Assembly (NCBI RefSeq): GCF_000422325.1
Contig: NZ_AULO01000012.1
Coordinates: 107,149 to 171,148 of the forward strand
Origin: Marinospirillum minutulum DSM 6287
GTDB taxonomy: Bacteria > Pseudomonadota > Gammaproteobacteria > Pseudomonadales > Halomonadaceae
Length of the DNA: 64,000 nucleotides
Direction of reading: 5' to 3'
Under the pieces are notes generated by a model that worked only from the letters and a program-made list of their open reading frames with translations, was not told the DNA's origin and did not search any database. Made by a program: the position numbers and the translations under genes. Positions within the stretch are counted from its first letter, which is position 1. The number at the start of each line of letters is the position of its first letter. Positions 1-8,030 of this stretch are shown here, one piece after another.

Positions 1-642
1 AATGCGTAGCAGTAAAGAAAGTGATAGCGTAATACCTAAATAAATAATGGCTACAGCAAAGTAGACTTCAAAGGCTGTGAAGGTGTTTGCTATATAAACC
101 TGCCCTTGGCGTACCAATTCACCCACGCCAATGACTGAAAATAGCGAAGTGTCTTTAATGCTAACTATGGCTTGATTACCTAGTGGTGGAATCATTCGCC
201 GAAAGGCTTGTGGCCAGGTGATATACCAAAAGGTTTGTACCCGTGTTAAGCCAAGTGAAAGCCCTGCTTCTTGTTGGCCTTTGGCAATGGATTGCACACC
301 GCCACGTACCACTTCTGAAATGTAAGCACCTGAGTTAAATGCTATGGCAACTATGGATGCGGTTACTGGGTCTATTGGTGCGCCAATTAAATCGGGCAAG
401 CCGTAAAAGATAAATAGCACCTGAACTAAAATGGGTGTGCCACGAAAAATTTCAATATAGGCTGTGGCTGGCCAGCGGAAGTACCATTTTTTATTAAGGC
501 TGAGTAACCCAAAGAGTATGCCTAATAAAAAACCTATAACTAAACCGCCAAAGGAAATCATTAGGGTGTAAGGTAGACCTTTTAAAAGAAAAGGCACTGA
601 ATTGAATGCTGCTTGCCAGTCAAACTCGAACTGGTTATCCAC
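1..642 (-). CDS. Polar amino-acid ABC transporter permease (partial, runs off window)
   Basis: This is an inner-membrane permease of the HisM/GlnP family, partner of the binding protein encoded just upstream. I translated the reverse strand from position 642 down to 1 without meeting a stop (214 codons). The family's EAA-type ATPase contact is visible in the second half, as QQEAGLSLGLTR. The early motif YIEIFRGTPILVQ is diagnostic of the amino-acid subfamily. The start chosen is a GTG at 640-642 with GGAG about 9 nt upstream. Family members are about 220 residues long, so only the C-terminal few residues should be missing. The ATPase gene is presumably beyond the left edge. The substrate cannot be fixed from sequence alone. 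Confidence 0.9.
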   Translation of the reverse strand, partial: MDNQFEFDWQAAFNSVPFLLKGLPYTLMISFGGLVIGFLLGILFGLLSLNKKWYFRWPATAYIEIFRGTPILVQVLFIFYGLPDLIGAPIDPVTASIVAIAFNSGAYISEVVRGGVQSIAKGQQEAGLSLGLTRVQTFWYITWPQAFRRMIPPLGNQAIVSIKDTSLFSVIGVGELVRQGQVYIANTFTAFEVYFAVAIIYLGITLSLSLLLRI

Positions 643-660
643 GTGATTAGGCTCCGTTAA

Positions 661-690
661 CTATAAGAAAAGGCCGGATTAACCGGCCTT
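661..690 (-). terminator. Hairpin between binding-protein and permease genes (attenuator)
   Basis: A perfect 8-bp stem (670-677 with 683-690, 5-nt loop) lies in the 56-bp gap. On the minus strand it is followed by a T-rich stretch. It sits just after the binding-protein stop codon, where such hairpins usually cause partial termination or protect the 5' mRNA, so that binding protein exceeds permease. Confidence 0.65.
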
Positions 691-698
691 GTACAAAT

Positions 699-1457
699 TT
701 ATTTAGTTTCAGGCATTGCACCGAACCACTTTTCGTAGATATTTTTATAAGTACCATCAGCTTTTATTTCAGCTAAAGCTTGGTTTATTTTTTCAACCCA
801 AGGGCTACCACTAACCAGTGCTATACCGTACTGCTGGCCTTCATATAAAGGGCCTGTAACCTTGGTACGGCCTTTACCTTTGGTGCTAGAAAAGTAGCCA
901 ACATTGGGTGCGTCATAAAAAACTGCATCGATAGCGCCAGACATTAATGCCATATACATATCTGAACTGCCTGGGTAGGGGGTAACACCACTGCCCTCAC
1001 CTAGCTTTTCAATTAAAAAGTTGTAGCTGGTGCTACCAATTTTAGTGCCTACTTTTTTTCCTTTTAGGTCTTCTACGCTTTGTACTTGGTTGTTATTAGA
1101 GCGTACAAGAATACGCAAGCCTGAGTCGTAGTAGGGGTCTGAAAAATCGACTACCTTTTCTCTTTCTTCAGTAATGGTGATACCCGCTAAGGCGATATCG
1201 GTATTACGGGTTTGCAAGGCGGGAATAATGCCGTTGAAATCCATGGTTTTAAGGTTGTATTCAAAGCCTGCACGCTTGGCAACTTCGGCTAGAATGTCCA
1301 TATCAAAACCTATCATTTCACCCGTTGCTGGGTCCATCATTTCAAAGGGTACAAAGCTGGGGTCTGTTAAAGCTTTTAAAGTGGCTGCGTTAGCTAGGGT
1401 TGTTGCAAAGGTGAAAGCTACACCTAAACCTAGTGCTTTTATCCATTTTGTAGGCAT
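699..1457 (-). CDS. Amino-acid ABC transporter substrate-binding protein
   Basis: This is a periplasmic solute-binding protein of SBP family 3 (GlnH/FliY type), 252 residues, normal for the family. A Sec signal peptide is visible, with a basic N-terminus, a hydrophobic core, and cleavage expected after ANA near residue 24. Family landmarks include the segment GFDMDILAEVAKRAG and the later motif DFSDPYYDSGLRI. The start ATG has a strong AAAGGAG seven bases upstream. It is the first gene of a minus-strand operon with the permease 56 bp downstream, separated by a hairpin. It probably carries polar amino acids into the periplasmic face of the ABC importer. The specific ligand is not determined. 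Confidence 0.92.
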   Translation of the reverse strand: MPTKWIKALGLGVAFTFATTLANAATLKALTDPSFVPFEMMDPATGEMIGFDMDILAEVAKRAGFEYNLKTMDFNGIIPALQTRNTDIALAGITITEEREKVVDFSDPYYDSGLRILVRSNNNQVQSVEDLKGKKVGTKIGSTSYNFLIEKLGEGSGVTPYPGSSDMYMALMSGAIDAVFYDAPNVGYFSSTKGKGRTKVTGPLYEGQQYGIALVSGSPWVEKINQALAEIKADGTYKNIYEKWFGAMPETK

Positions 1458-1596
1458 CTTAGCTCCTTTCTCAGAGACCGCTTGGAAGTTGCCAAGGGCT
1501 CTTGTTCTTATTTTAAAAAATTCTGCCGAAACAGTCGTTTTATTACGATACTATGAAGCGGCAGGAGGTTAAAGGTTTAGTGTAAAAAAAGCCTTG

Positions 1597-3141
1597 TCAA
1601 ACTATTAATAATGCTTGAAAAATTGGCAGGCGAGTTGCTACAAATAATTCTGCATAACGCTGCATTTCTGCTAAGTTTTCACCTTCTTCATTAATCGCTT
1701 CACCGTCTTTTATTAAGCTTTGACCTAATTCTTTTAAGTAGAACCAAGCCTTTTTTGCCATAGCTGTGGGTGTTTGCTCGCCATTTATGTAAGCAGAAAT
1801 TAATAATTGTTCAATGCGGCTAGCACTTATTCCGCCGCCTAATAATGGACTGACTAAATAGCTAATTTCGCTGCCGTTGCAGGCACCATTTAAAAGGTAG
1901 TTGTTTAAGCGTTGACTGCTTTCTTTTACCTTGGCAACGGTTTCTTCATTTTGCACTGCTGCTAAGCAGCCACGACCTGCTAGCACTACTATTGCCTGAA
2001 ACATTTGAGTAAAAGAAATTGCCTTGCTGGCTAACTGCTGGTGTAACTCGCCTAAGGTGATAGGTTGGTGATTAGAAAGAAGTTGAATGATGGGTAGATA
2101 AATTGACTCAGTCATACTAACTTCGCCCTGACTGGCCTGAAACTTCATTGAAATACTGTTGGGGGGAACTACTAACACGCAAGCGAATTGACGCAGCCTA
2201 GTTAGCTGTTGTTGTGGTAATAGGCGGCGTCCACCTTTTACCCAATAGTCACGACGGAATTGCTGATTAACCATAAAATCTTTCGTTGTTTCACGAAGCT
2301 GCGGGTCATTCACCGACTGCAATAAGGCTAGTTGTTCTTGAGAAAAATTTATTTCGTCTACATGGTCTAGCAAATTGGCAGAACAGGCGTAGCTTAGCTT
2401 GGTGGGCGCTAGCCAATCTTTAACACTAGAAAAGCTCATAGGTTGCCAGTCTCGGTTAAAGTATTCGTGAGCTAAGTATTGGCGGTTTTGTTGTTTAAGG
2501 TTTTTAATACGCTCCCCCACTTGGGGATTAGCGCGGGCATAAGCTGGACTAGCAGCTAACAGTTTTTCTGTAAATAGGAGTGATTCATCAATACGCCCTA
2601 AAATACCCTGCCCTTCAGCACCAACTAGTTCTGCGTGTTCTGTCATTAGGTAGCGCACCGGTGCAAACGCGCTCCAACCTGGTAGGGTGTTGTAGCTAAT
2701 ATAGACAACACCACCAACTTTTAGCTTTTTACGAATAAATTCAACAAGGTGGTTGCGGTTTTCATCACTTATCCAACTCCAAATACCATGCAAGCCTATG
2801 TAATCAAATTCTGGTAAATCTGGGCGGTTAACAAACTCGGCAAAACTGTCATCTACTAGGTCTACTTTAGCACCTGAAGCAGCAGCTAGTTCATGCGCAT
2901 GAGCAGTTTGCGCTGGGTTAAAATCGTTACCGTGCCAGTGCACCAGTGAACCCGCAGCATGAATATTAGTGCTTAAACCTTGGCCAAAGCCTAGCTCGCA
3001 AGCATAACCTACCTCTGGCGGAATAATGCCACTATTAAGAAATGCTAGTTTAAGAGCAAGCGGGTTAAGTTCACTGTAATAGCCAAAGGTGTAGCCTATA
3101 TCGGTGACATAACCACTAGTCCAGTCGTTTAATTCATTCAT
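1597..3141 (-). CDS. Class I SAM-dependent methyltransferase with methyltransferase regulatory domain
   Basis: The first ~150 residues form a Rossmann methyltransferase fold. The glycine-rich SAM loop is CELGFGQGLS near residue 48, and an acidic strand end GNDFNP follows near residue 72. The middle and C-terminal portions match the layout of proteins carrying the predicted methyltransferase regulatory domain (PF10119 type), including the region around the motif YLAHEYFNRDWQPM. Total length is 514 residues, usual for that group. The methyl acceptor is unknown, though such proteins are often linked to surface polysaccharide or protein modification. It stands alone on the minus strand between the ABC transporter and the island boundary. 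I see no operon partner. Confidence 0.8.
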   Translation of the reverse strand: MNELNDWTSGYVTDIGYTFGYYSELNPLALKLAFLNSGIIPPEVGYACELGFGQGLSTNIHAAGSLVHWHGNDFNPAQTAHAHELAAASGAKVDLVDDSFAEFVNRPDLPEFDYIGLHGIWSWISDENRNHLVEFIRKKLKVGGVVYISYNTLPGWSAFAPVRYLMTEHAELVGAEGQGILGRIDESLLFTEKLLAASPAYARANPQVGERIKNLKQQNRQYLAHEYFNRDWQPMSFSSVKDWLAPTKLSYACSANLLDHVDEINFSQEQLALLQSVNDPQLRETTKDFMVNQQFRRDYWVKGGRRLLPQQQLTRLRQFACVLVVPPNSISMKFQASQGEVSMTESIYLPIIQLLSNHQPITLGELHQQLASKAISFTQMFQAIVVLAGRGCLAAVQNEETVAKVKESSQRLNNYLLNGACNGSEISYLVSPLLGGGISASRIEQLLISAYINGEQTPTAMAKKAWFYLKELGQSLIKDGEAINEEGENLAEMQRYAELFVATRLPIFQALLIV

Positions 3142-3206
3142 GCGCTTTTCCCTTAAAAGGTGTTAGGTTTAATTTTTGCTAGTGTAATAAATAAAGAGTA
3201 AAGCAG

Positions 3207-3398
3207 TTGTTAAGATTATTCAGCGACAGAATCGACATAATGAGTACATCTAGCATTGCTTCCTACTACTTACTTAAATATATTGGAAACAATAGAAGGC
3301 TTGGTTGCTTGTACTCAAGACGTACACTAAATTTTAGTATCTATAAAACCCTAAGGTCATTTATCAAACACATAAAAAAACAACAGATCAATTTTTAG
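3207..3398 (+). other. Doubtful 63-codon ORF at island edge
   Basis: This is an open frame of 63 codons immediately left of the arm-like repeats and attachment repeat. It matches nothing I recognise. The composition (many S, Y, R, K, I) is not obviously protein-like and I see no convincing ribosome-binding site. It may be the decayed edge of an older integrated element rather than a gene. Confidence 0.2.
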
Positions 3399-3417
3399 GC
3401 ACAGTTTGGGCACAAAA
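3396..3417. repeat. Two 11-bp integrase arm-like repeats left of the attachment site
   Basis: Two adjacent 11-bp units, the second being TGGGCACAAAA and the first a one-base variant of the core. They resemble the three tandem TGGGCACATTT units at 49260-49290 inside the right end of the island, and have the same spacing and orientation. They lie outside the left attachment repeat. Confidence 0.5.
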
Positions 3418-3444
3418 GCGTCACAGGAATATTTTTAACTAGAC

Positions 3445-3484
3445 ATAAAAAAAGGCAGATCAATCTAAATGATTGATCTGCCTT
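3445..3484 (-). terminator. Displaced tRNA terminator at the left end
   Basis: A perfect 14-bp stem (3452-3465 with 3471-3484) with a 5-nt loop is followed, in minus-strand direction, by a run of T. It lies directly after the tRNA 3' fragment. It is positioned exactly as the different terminator hairpin after the intact tRNA at 49543-49577. Confidence 0.75.
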
Positions 3485-3524
3485 AATAAATCTTGGTAGC
3501 GGGGGCTGGATTTGAACCAACGAC
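3478..3524. repeat. Left attachment repeat (attL-like), 47 bp of tRNA-fMet 3' end and trailer
   Basis: Identical to 49571-49617 over 47 bp and in the same orientation. It covers the CCA end, acceptor 3' strand, T arm and variable region of the initiator tRNA, plus 16 bp of trailer. Beyond position 3524 similarity continues into the anticodon arm with a 5-bp gap (GGTTATGAG is shared). This marks the outer border of the 46-kb island. Confidence 0.88.
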
Positions 3525-3829
3525 GGTTATGAGAGTGATGAATCTAAACCCTTTTAAAAGGTTTAAAATTGACTAAAAGTGTCTTAATCCACCATATTAG
3601 GGCGTTTTTTTAGAAAAGCACCTGCCAGCTCGAAGTACATTAAAGTTGGTTAAAGCTCTTTGGTTGCGTCACAGGGTTTGTAAAAAAGAAATGACCTTCG
3701 GTCTGTTTTGATAAGTTTAGTACTAGTTAAGCAGGTTGTTACACTACTCTTAAATGCGGCCTGCGCACATTAACAAGTACGTATACTATTGAACTAGAAG
3801 ATTGAATCTTTGATGTTTGGTACCAAATG

Positions 3830-4335
3830 CTTTGTACTTAAACGGTATTTTTGCAAGCGGCTGCTCGGCTTATCAGGGATAGTCATCTCAATATAAGCAA
3901 GGTTAAGTAGTGCTTTACTTGCTTGTTTAGCTCACCCGACACACTTTTATGTCCTAAAAAACCTGCTAGTTAAGACTTGCTGAGAGGCTTGTTTTGTAAC
4001 AGCAACATAATTTTAGCTGCTAATGCTTACTCTTGCCGCTGGTCAAGTGCTTGCTTGTAAATTGGTGTTGCTGTTTCTGAGATTTTAGCACTCAAAGTTT
4101 CAGCAATAATGCCCAGCATGATTTTACAAAAGGTGCACTATCAGTTTGCGTTGTGCTAGCAGAAATAGCGCCATAGTATCCTTCTTGGTGCACAAAAACT
4201 AAAGATTCAATTGGTAAATTGGCAAACAATGGATTCCATTTAGCTAAAATTAGGCTTTACCAGATACGCCCGATACTGCCATTACCATCGGCAAAAGGAT
4301 GGATAAACTCAAGCTCATAGTGGAAAGTGAACTGA
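3830..4335 (-). pseudogene. Decayed Fic-family protein
   Basis: The reverse strand around 4257-4332 encodes FHYELEFIHPFADGNGSIGR. This is the Fic AMP-transfer motif (HPFADGNGRxGR) with the first Arg changed to Ser. A stop codon interrupts the frame just after it. Downstream fragments match the family's continuation (PLFANLPIESLVFVHQEGYY). The C-terminal winged-helix part near 3840-4000 is also present but frameshifted. Fic proteins with this architecture usually AMPylate targets or act in toxin-antitoxin pairs. This copy is dead: there are several frameshifts and stops, and no complete N-terminus. It lies at the attL end of the island, where decay is common. Confidence 0.8.
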
Positions 4336-4377
4336 TTATGCCTAACTTTATAGTATGGCATAAAATGTGGTTACGTT

Positions 4378-4645
4378 GAGCTCCGGCGGTATCGGTAAAA
4401 CTCAGCTAGCCATCACCTTGGGTTATTTAGCAATCCAAGACAAAATAAAGGTAAGGTTTATTATTGCACCTGATTTACTGCGACACATAAGTTAAAAAGC
4501 TATTTGCAGCATGTAGTAATAAGCTACTGATTATTGATGATATAGGGTATTTACCCTCCAGACGTGATTAAGCTAATTATTGTATTGTGATTGCAAAGCG
4601 TTATGAAAAAGGCATCTCGCTTTTTAATAGCAAGTCAAGAGTATA
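4378..4645 (+). pseudogene. Remnant of IS21-family IstB ATPase
   Basis: Forward-strand fragments spell a degraded P-loop (SGGIGKTQLAITLGYLAI), then KVRFIIAPDLL, and, after a frameshift, LLIIDDIGYLP. The last is the Walker B region of IstB helper ATPases. Stops and frameshifts break it throughout, and no IstA remains nearby. It is a fossil of an IS21-type insertion. Confidence 0.75.
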
Positions 4646-4725
4646 GGCCCAATCAAACTGAGCTAACTTTTTGCGCTGAAAAAAAATTTGCAGTTTTTTT
4701 TGAGCTTAATTTTTTTAAAATATAA

Positions 4726-5418
4726 CTACTCCATCATCGATGAGGCTTCTTGTAAGATGCGATCTGATGCTCTTTGAATATGTGCAGCTAAAGCTTCACA
4801 AGCTTCTTCACTTCGACGGGCAATAGTTAACTCATAGATAGTTTCATGTTCTTTCCAAACTTTCTGGTCAGGTGAGGTTTTTTGGATACAGACTCTACGA
4901 AAACGGTCTGTGACACGACGAGATATCTGGCTGAACTCTAAAAGCATTGCAGACTGGCAACCACCAACTAATGATTCGTGAAAGCGATGATGATGTTTTT
5001 CCCATTGCGCTACAGTGCCATCTTCCCAGACTGATTGCTCTATCTTGTTTAATTTCCAAAAACTAGAAACGACACTAGCTTCCCAGTCGTCACCACCTTT
5101 TTCAATAGAGATGCGTAAACATAGTGTGCCAAGCGCAATACGTGCACGAGTAGCATCGATGAAGTGGTCACGTAAAAGAGGGGCTACTTTATGTCCACGC
5201 TGTCCTACCTGTTCAACTAATCCTTCACTTGATAGTACAGACAAGCTTTCACGAATAGGACTTAGGCTTACCTGAAACTCATCACTGAGTTCTTGTAGAC
5301 GTAAGTAGTCACCTGGTTTCTTGCGTCCAGTAAGAATGTCATTACGTAAATGGTTAGTCAGATCGTTGGCTAGAGAGCGTCTTAGTGTGCTTCGAGTGTT
5401 TTTTAAAAGTATGGGCAT
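4726..5418 (-). CDS. GntR-family transcriptional regulator with FCD domain
   Basis: This is a DNA-binding regulator, about 230 residues from the chosen start. The N-terminal winged helix spans roughly residues 12-75, with the signature LRLQELSDEFQVSLSPIRESLSVLSSEGLVEQ split across its recognition helix. An all-helical FCD ligand-binding domain fills the rest, with metal-site-type residues such as the HHHRFH cluster. The frame is open further upstream to 5514, but the ATG at 5416-5418 has AAGGA 10 nt upstream and is the family-like start. The gene is divergent from the ring-cleavage operon starting at 5654, so it probably controls that operon in response to an aromatic acid or acyl intermediate. 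Confidence 0.9.
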   Translation of the reverse strand: MPILLKNTRSTLRRSLANDLTNHLRNDILTGRKKPGDYLRLQELSDEFQVSLSPIRESLSVLSSEGLVEQVGQRGHKVAPLLRDHFIDATRARIALGTLCLRISIEKGGDDWEASVVSSFWKLNKIEQSVWEDGTVAQWEKHHHRFHESLVGGCQSAMLLEFSQISRRVTDRFRRVCIQKTSPDQKVWKEHETIYELTIARRSEEACEALAAHIQRASDRILQEASSMME

Positions 5419-5558
5419 AGAATTATTTGTCCTTATTTTAATTTTGATGATCATAGGTGAAAACAATACCCAAAGCCAAGATTTGCTTTGTGCTGGCTTT
5501 GGTAATAATAGCATCTATCAGAATAAGTGTATGATATAATCCTTTACATAATCTACTA

Positions 5559-5587
5559 TTGACAGTGTGTTATACCGTCTGTTAGTT
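5559..5587 (+). promoter_or_regulatory. Candidate promoter of the ring-cleavage operon
   Basis: TTGACA at 5559-5564 is followed 17 bp later by TTAGTT (5582-5587), a weak -10. It lies in the 235-bp region between the divergent GntR gene and the hydrolase gene, and the regulator's operator is expected here too. Sequence match only. Confidence 0.3.
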
Positions 5588-5653
5588 TTCATATTAATTC
5601 TAGTCATCTCCTGCGATGGATGTAGGAGTGTCCACCTTAAGCGAGGATGAAAT

Positions 5654-6493
5654 ATGAGTATAGCTAGCCCTGAAATTGGCAAATCATTAACTGTTGAAGG
5701 GGTAAATATTAATTTCCATGATGAGGGGGAGGGTGAGCCAATTTTGCTTATTCATGGATCAGGTCCAGGGGTAACAGCATGGGCTAATTGGCGTACGATT
5801 ATCCCTGAGTTAGCTAAGAATAATCGAGTTATTGCACCAGATATGGCAGGTTTTGGTTATACCCAAGCACCGGCAGATTTTTCTGCAACTTCAGAAAGCT
5901 GGGTGCGTCAAGTTATAGGTTTGTTAGATGCATTAGACCTAGAGAAAGTAACTATTATAGGGAATTCTTTCGGTGGAGCTATTGCATTAAAAACAGCGAG
6001 TTTAAATCCAAGCCGCGTTAATAAATTAGTTTTAATGGGCTCAGTGGGTGTTAGTTTCCCGATTACTAATGGGTTAGAGAAAGTATGGGGTTATGAGCCA
6101 TCACCTGAAGCAATGAGTGAGTTGTTACATATATTTGCTTACGATCAGTCAATCATTAGTGATGATTTGGTTGAAATGCGTTATCGGGCAAGCATTAGAG
6201 CTGATGTACAAGAGCGTTTTTCAAGTCTGTTTCCAACACCTCGTCAAGAAGGTGTCGAGCGTTTATCACTTAGCAATAAAGAGCTACTCAAGATAGAGCA
6301 GCCGACAATCATTATTCATGGAAAAGATGATCAGGTGATCCCTTTTGCTGTATCTAAAATTTTAGCTCAGCGTTTACCAAATGCAGAGTTATATCCAATT
6401 GATCAGTGTGGACATTGGGTACAAATTGAAAAAGGTAAAGAGTTTCTCGATATCGTAAAGCCGTTTCTCTCTCAACATAAAGCTAGAAAATAA
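5654..6493 (+). CDS. dmpD: Meta-cleavage product hydrolase (2-hydroxymuconic semialdehyde hydrolase type)
   Basis: This is a cytosolic alpha/beta hydrolase of 279 residues, in the DmpD/XylF/TodF group that cleaves the C-C bond of ring-fission products to give 2-oxopent-4-enoate and a carboxylic acid. The oxyanion-loop motif LLIHGSGPGVTAWANW spans residues 31-46. The nucleophile is Ser105 in GNSFGG, the acid is in HGKDDQVIP near 225, and the base is His254 in CGHWVQ. It is the first gene of a plus-strand operon. The lower-pathway hydratase that takes its product is encoded further down the same run of genes. The natural substrate (ring substituent) is not clear, so the symbol is by similarity. 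Confidence 0.85.
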   Translation: MSIASPEIGKSLTVEGVNINFHDEGEGEPILLIHGSGPGVTAWANWRTIIPELAKNNRVIAPDMAGFGYTQAPADFSATSESWVRQVIGLLDALDLEKVTIIGNSFGGAIALKTASLNPSRVNKLVLMGSVGVSFPITNGLEKVWGYEPSPEAMSELLHIFAYDQSIISDDLVEMRYRASIRADVQERFSSLFPTPRQEGVERLSLSNKELLKIEQPTIIIHGKDDQVIPFAVSKILAQRLPNAELYPIDQCGHWVQIEKGKEFLDIVKPFLSQHKARK

Positions 6494-6518
6494 AAAAGTA
6501 TAAAAATAGGAGATTTAC

Positions 6519-6965
6519 ATGAAAAAATTAAGCCTTGAGGGGCGTTGGAGTCTTTTATCTTGGCGTCAAGAATACGATGACGGGCGTGTCGTTTTACCCA
6601 TGGGTGATAAAGTCAGTGGCTTTGCCGAATACCGTGATGGTCGAGTCACTATAATGGTTATTGATGACACTCGTGCACCTTTTACAACTGGTGGACAGTG
6701 GGATTCTGACAATAGGGAAAAAGCACATGCCTATGAAACCAGTTTGTTTTACACAGGTACTTACCGAGTTGACGGCGATAGTGTCTTTCATGATATAGAG
6801 ATTGCATCCTTCCCTAACTGGAAAGGGGTTACTCAAAAACGTCAAGTATGTTTAGAAGACGATAGTCTAAAACTAATTGCCCGACTAGAGGAAGGGTCTC
6901 CTGAGGCGAGGAAAGCAATTTTAGAGTGGCGACGTATGACTCCAAAAAACAAAAAAGAGGTGTAA
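6519..6965 (+). CDS. Lipocalin-like domain protein
   Basis: A 148-residue protein with the features of the lipocalin-like (Lipocalin_5) family. It opens with LEGRWSLLSWRQEYDDGR, has a central FAEYRDGRVTIMV strand pair, and a late motif FPNWKGVTQKRQV. It has no signal peptide, so it should be cytosolic. Such proteins appear sporadically in degradation operons as presumed binders or isomerases of small hydrophobic molecules. No function is proven that I know of. Here it lies 25 bp after the hydrolase gene and 4 bp before the dioxygenase gene, so it is co-transcribed. It may bind the unstable ring-fission product or the aromatic substrate, which is inference from position. Confidence 0.7.
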   Translation: MKKLSLEGRWSLLSWRQEYDDGRVVLPMGDKVSGFAEYRDGRVTIMVIDDTRAPFTTGGQWDSDNREKAHAYETSLFYTGTYRVDGDSVFHDIEIASFPNWKGVTQKRQVCLEDDSLKLIARLEEGSPEARKAILEWRRMTPKNKKEV

Positions 6966-6969
6966 TAAG

Positions 6970-7974
6970 ATGCAGATCTTATCTTTAGGTTACCTTGGTA
7001 TTAATGCAGAAAACCTTTCTGATTGGGAGGACTACGGTACCAAATTACTTGGCTTACAAGCAGTTGATAAGTCAAATAAAACAACAGCTTTTCGTATGGA
7101 TGATCGCAGGCAGCGTCTTTATGTAGAAGAAAATGGTAAATCATCTTTACAGTATTTTGGTTGGGAAGTACTAGATAGTGCAGCACTACAAGGTATAGCA
7201 GCAAAAGTAGAAGCTGCTGGAATAACTGTTCATCACGATAATGGTATTTTAGCACAACAGCGATTTGTTCGTGAATTAGTTTGGTTCTTAGATCCAGGTG
7301 GTAATAGGATAGAGATATTCTATGGAGCTGAAATAGCTAGTGAAGCTTTCAGCCCTGGTCGTGATATCGGTGGATTTCGCACCGGTGTACATGGTCTTGG
7401 TCATGCTGTATTGACCTGCAAAAGTTTAGAGGATCTATTGCCTTTTTATACCAAAATATTGGGTTTTGGTATTTCTGACTATGTACTACAACCCTTCAAA
7501 GCTTATTTTCTTCACGTTAACCCTCGTCACCATAGTCTAGCCTTGGTTGAAACTGGTGAGAAAGGAGTACACCACATCATGATGGAGCTAATGCAGTTTG
7601 ATGATGTCGGCCATGCCTATGATTTAGCTGACCATCGAGATGAGGAGATAGGTGTAACCCTAGGTCGACATACCAATGATTATATGACTTCTTTTTACAC
7701 TTACTCACCTTCTAAATTTATGGTTGAGTACGGTTGGGGTGGTAAAGAAGTTGATCCTCGTAATTGCCAACCTTTTGAGTTGGTTGATGGTCCTAGTATT
7801 TGGGGGCATAACCGTAGTTGGTTAAGTGATGAAGCTAATGCTATAGCACGTGAACAGCAAAAGCGTAATGCTGAGATAGGACTACGTCAACCTATGCAAG
7901 TTTTACCAGGCAATCACTTTGAAATGCCTACAAACTGTGAATGGTGGGAGAGTTTTCTTCGTAGCAAAAAATAA
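6970..7974 (+). CDS. Class I extradiol (catechol) dioxygenase, BphC-like
   Basis: This is a two-module vicinal-oxygen-chelate dioxygenase that opens a catechol ring next to the hydroxyls using non-heme Fe(II). The metal ligands are visible: His145 in VHGLGHAV, His201/202 in GVHHIMMEL, and Glu253 in FMVEYGWGG. The active-site His is in NPRHHSLAL. At 334 residues it is longer than the ~290-300 typical of BphC/HsaC. The extra is a C-terminal tail of about 60 residues with WWESF near the end. It belongs to the operon with the hydrolase and lipocalin-like genes and should produce the hydrolase's substrate. Whether the natural catechol is biphenyl-, alkyl- or steroid-type cannot be told. Confidence 0.85.
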   Translation: MQILSLGYLGINAENLSDWEDYGTKLLGLQAVDKSNKTTAFRMDDRRQRLYVEENGKSSLQYFGWEVLDSAALQGIAAKVEAAGITVHHDNGILAQQRFVRELVWFLDPGGNRIEIFYGAEIASEAFSPGRDIGGFRTGVHGLGHAVLTCKSLEDLLPFYTKILGFGISDYVLQPFKAYFLHVNPRHHSLALVETGEKGVHHIMMELMQFDDVGHAYDLADHRDEEIGVTLGRHTNDYMTSFYTYSPSKFMVEYGWGGKEVDPRNCQPFELVDGPSIWGHNRSWLSDEANAIAREQQKRNAEIGLRQPMQVLPGNHFEMPTNCEWWESFLRSKK

Positions 7975-8030
7975 ATACTCAGGGTAGAAAGAAACTAGCT
8001 ACCTAAACAACAATAATAGAGGTTAATAAG

